From assembly GCA_029262955.1 (NCBI GenBank), contig JAJCYL010000511.1, forward strand, positions 1 to 5,786: DNA of 5,786 nt, read 5' to 3'. Of the stretch, positions 3,801 through 5,786 are shown piece after piece. Position 1 is the first letter of the stretch, and each line of letters opens with the position of its first letter. Source of the DNA: Cytophagales bacterium (GTDB lineage: Bacteria; Bacteroidota; Bacteroidia; Cytophagales; Cyclobacteriaceae). A program made the translations under genes and the position numbers. A model generated the notes under the pieces. It saw only the letters and a list, made by a program, of their open reading frames with translations. It did no database searches and was not told the DNA's origin.

Positions 3801-5786
3801 GTGCCAAAACAATTATTATATCTCTTATGTGTTTTTTACTTTTTGCGAATAGAATTATTTGCTCAAAAGAATCGCCATTTCCAATTCCCAAGTGGCATTC
3901 AAAAAAATGATTATGCACCCCAAAAGATCATTATCAAAATAAAAGATCCAAATGCCAATGAAATTCAAAGTACTGGTAATAGGACGCCACTAGAGTTTAA
4001 TCCTTCTTCCCAAATACCGAGGCAAAGCCAGGTAACAAAAATGGAGTCTCTAAACTCCGCCATGAACCATTCGACTCAAGGTCAGATTAGGCCTAGCCGG
4101 TTTCTTGAAAACATGTATGAGATCACACTGGAAGAGGGAGCTGATTTGGAGGCAGAGATTAATAAGTTGCTTAAATACGACAATATCATATATGCTGAAC
4201 CGGTATATCTGGAGCAAATACTCTTCGTTCCCAATGATCCTCAGGCAAATCCCAATAGCGGTAGTCAGGCACACCTCAGTCCAATAAATGCTTACAATGC
4301 ATGGGATATTGAACAAGGAAATGTTAGCATATCAGTCGCTGTGATAGATACCGGATCTGATCTCGATCACCCTGATCTGGTTGACAATATCTTGTTGAAT
4401 GACAATGATCCAGTCAATGGAGTCGATGATGATGGTGATGGTTTAGTTGATAATTACAACGGCTATGACTTTGCTGATGACGATAATGACCCAACAGCAG
4501 ACCAAAGTGGGCATGGTGTGTTAGTAAATGGAATGAGTTCAGCCACCACCAATAATGGTATTGGTGTTGCTGGAACCGGATTCAACAGCAAATTTGTTCC
4601 CTACAAGATTTTCATGAGTAGCAACGGATTGTCCAACAATAGTTATGAGGCGGTACTTTATGCAGCTCAACATCATGGTGTGCTTAATCTCAGTTGGGGA
4701 AACAACTCCTTTAGCCAAGCACGTCAAGATATTATTAATGCCGCAGTTTTGGAACATGATGCGGTAATAGTTGCCGCCGCTGGTAATACACCTATTGAAA
4801 TTGAATTCTATCCTGCCTCATATGAAAATGTACTATCGGTCGCCTCTACTAATATTGATGACACCAAATACTCGGGATCAACTTTTAGTTACAATGTAGA
4901 TATAACTGCCCCGGGGGCTAGTAATTATACAACTACCAATGGCGGGGGATACGGTCTCTCTGGACCAGGCACTTCTTTCGCATCACCGCTTGTAGCAGGT
5001 GCTGCTGCGTTGTTGCGAGCACATTTCCCTGATTGGACGGCTCAACAAATTATGGAGCAACTAAGGATATCATCTGAAGACATTTATAGTATTGGCTCTA
5101 ATCAGAATTTCTTTGGGCAATTAGGAAAAGGCCGGTTGGATATATTCAAGGCCCTGACCAGTACAAATAAATCTGTTAGGTTGTTAGATTTTGCCTACAA
5201 TGATCCGTATGGACCATTTGCTTTTTATTCTGATACTGTTGACATCACTGGACAGTTTGAAAACTTCTTATCCCCTACGGCAAATGCAACAGCAACACTG
5301 AGCACTGAATCTCCCTATGCGACCCTATTGACTACTGAGTTTAACCTGGGTGCGCTAAATTCCCTGGAAACAATTGATTTTGATTATCAGCCTGTAACCA
5401 TACTGCTGTCAGAAAACACCCCGCCAGATGAGCAAATCCTAATTAGAGTTGACTACTCAGACGGCAACTATGACGACTGGCAATTTATTCAATTTAACAC
5501 CTCTCCTGATTATTTAGACTTTGGAACAAATCAAGTGACACTTACGGTTGGTGGTAATGCTAACCTTGGTTATGCAAATGAAATTTTGAATAATGGTTCC
5601 GGTTTTAGATTTGAGTTTAATGAAATTGCTTCCCAATTAGGCCTTATTATCTATGCAGATGGCACCATCATCGACAATTCTGTCTCAGATTTTGACGATG
5701 AAATTCGTGAACAAGATTTTAAAACAACAAAGAACATCCGTTTTTTCAGCAACTCAACTGCGGATACATTCGGCTCGTCATTTCTT
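3801..5786 (+). CDS. Secreted subtilisin-family (S8) serine protease, 3' truncated by window
   Basis: This is a secreted endopeptidase; 662 codons are visible with no stop before the right edge. A signal peptide spans about residues 1-22 (Lys3, then LLYLLCVFYFL, ending LFAQ). A propeptide follows to about 140, with KIIIKIKDP early and DNIIYAEP near its end (127-134). The S8 catalytic domain covers about 144-454. It has Asp183 in VIDTGSDLDHPDL, a Ca-binding-like acidic insert DDDGDGLVD (209-217), His238 in SGHGV, LSWG (297-300), oxyanion Asn329 in AAAGN, and Ser392 in GTSFASP. All catalytic residues are intact. A beta-rich tail (about 455-662) with Gly/Asn-rich strands and GLIIYADG (614-621) resembles post-catalytic domains of Bacteroidota S8 proteases. 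A type IX sorting domain is expected downstream but is not seen. The GTG start at 3801 follows an in-frame TGA at 3798-3800. The first in-frame ATG (4041) would lose the signal peptide. Confidence 0.92.
   Translation, partial: MPKQLLYLLCVFYFLRIELFAQKNRHFQFPSGIQKNDYAPQKIIIKIKDPNANEIQSTGNRTPLEFNPSSQIPRQSQVTKMESLNSAMNHSTQGQIRPSRFLENMYEITLEEGADLEAEINKLLKYDNIIYAEPVYLEQILFVPNDPQANPNSGSQAHLSPINAYNAWDIEQGNVSISVAVIDTGSDLDHPDLVDNILLNDNDPVNGVDDDGDGLVDNYNGYDFADDDNDPTADQSGHGVLVNGMSSATTNNGIGVAGTGFNSKFVPYKIFMSSNGLSNNSYEAVLYAAQHHGVLNLSWGNNSFSQARQDIINAAVLEHDAVIVAAAGNTPIEIEFYPASYENVLSVASTNIDDTKYSGSTFSYNVDITAPGASNYTTTNGGGYGLSGPGTSFASPLVAGAAALLRAHFPDWTAQQIMEQLRISSEDIYSIGSNQNFFGQLGKGRLDIFKALTSTNKSVRLLDFAYNDPYGPFAFYSDTVDITGQFENFLSPTANATATLSTESPYATLLTTEFNLGALNSLETIDFDYQPVTILLSENTPPDEQILIRVDYSDGNYDDWQFIQFNTSPDYLDFGTNQVTLTVGGNANLGYANEILNNGSGFRFEFNEIASQLGLIIYADGTIIDNSVSDFDDEIREQDFKTTKNIRFFSNSTADTFGSSFL

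Noticed and set aside
3901..3907. Frameshift at a run of seven A in the protease gene
   Set aside because: The same frame gives sensible protease sequence on both sides (LFAQKNRHFQFPSG before, KIIIKIKDP after), so no shift is needed at this point.
4050..4316. Antisense ORF, and a same-strand ORF at 4105-4287, over the protease propeptide
   Set aside because: The protease frame is continuous through this region and carries the family features (YAEP, PNDP, AWDI); the other frames do not.
4539..4757. - strand ORF inside the protease catalytic domain
   Set aside because: It is antisense to the LSWG and AAAGN region of the S8 domain and shows no family signature.

Overview
The window looks like an ordinary chromosomal segment of a Bacteroidota bacterium, probably a marine or soil Cytophagales-type lineage (inference). 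The evidence is a moderately AT-rich composition, starts without a clear Shine-Dalgarno sequence, a TAnnTTTG-type promoter box, a secreted subtilisin-like protease whose long beta-rich tail is typical of proteins exported by the type IX secretion system in this phylum, and an intergenic region full of palindromes and short tandem heptamers of a kind I recall from such genomes.

Layout. Positions 1-71 hold nothing I can identify. Positions 72-562 are a non-coding repeat tract: two tandem composite units of 207 and 199 bp, each beginning with a palindromic CGTCATTCC arm and carrying two unrelated 7-bp microsatellites, then a third, cassette-free palindrome of 85 bp. This tract lies just past the 3' end of a leftward tyrA-type gene (prephenate/arogenate dehydrogenase, 573-1451, GTG start). 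A 76-bp divergent region (1452-1527) separates tyrA from a rightward cluster: fmt (methionyl-tRNA formyltransferase), folA (dihydrofolate reductase) and a classical SDR oxidoreductase. These three are joined by two successive ATGA overlaps. After a 58-bp gap comes the first 662 codons of a secreted S8 (subtilisin-family) serine protease, GTG start at 3801, which runs off the right edge.

How the genes fit together. Fmt consumes 10-formyl-tetrahydrofolate to formylate initiator Met-tRNA, and FolA makes tetrahydrofolate, so the first two genes form a one-carbon/folate unit. The SDR is translationally coupled to them, but its substrate cannot be read from sequence. TyrA is divergent and belongs to tyrosine biosynthesis. 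The protease is extracellular and probably a separate transcription unit.

I found no new defence, mobile or biosynthetic system. All five coding genes belong to well-known families. The least explained part is the nested repeat tract at 72-562.
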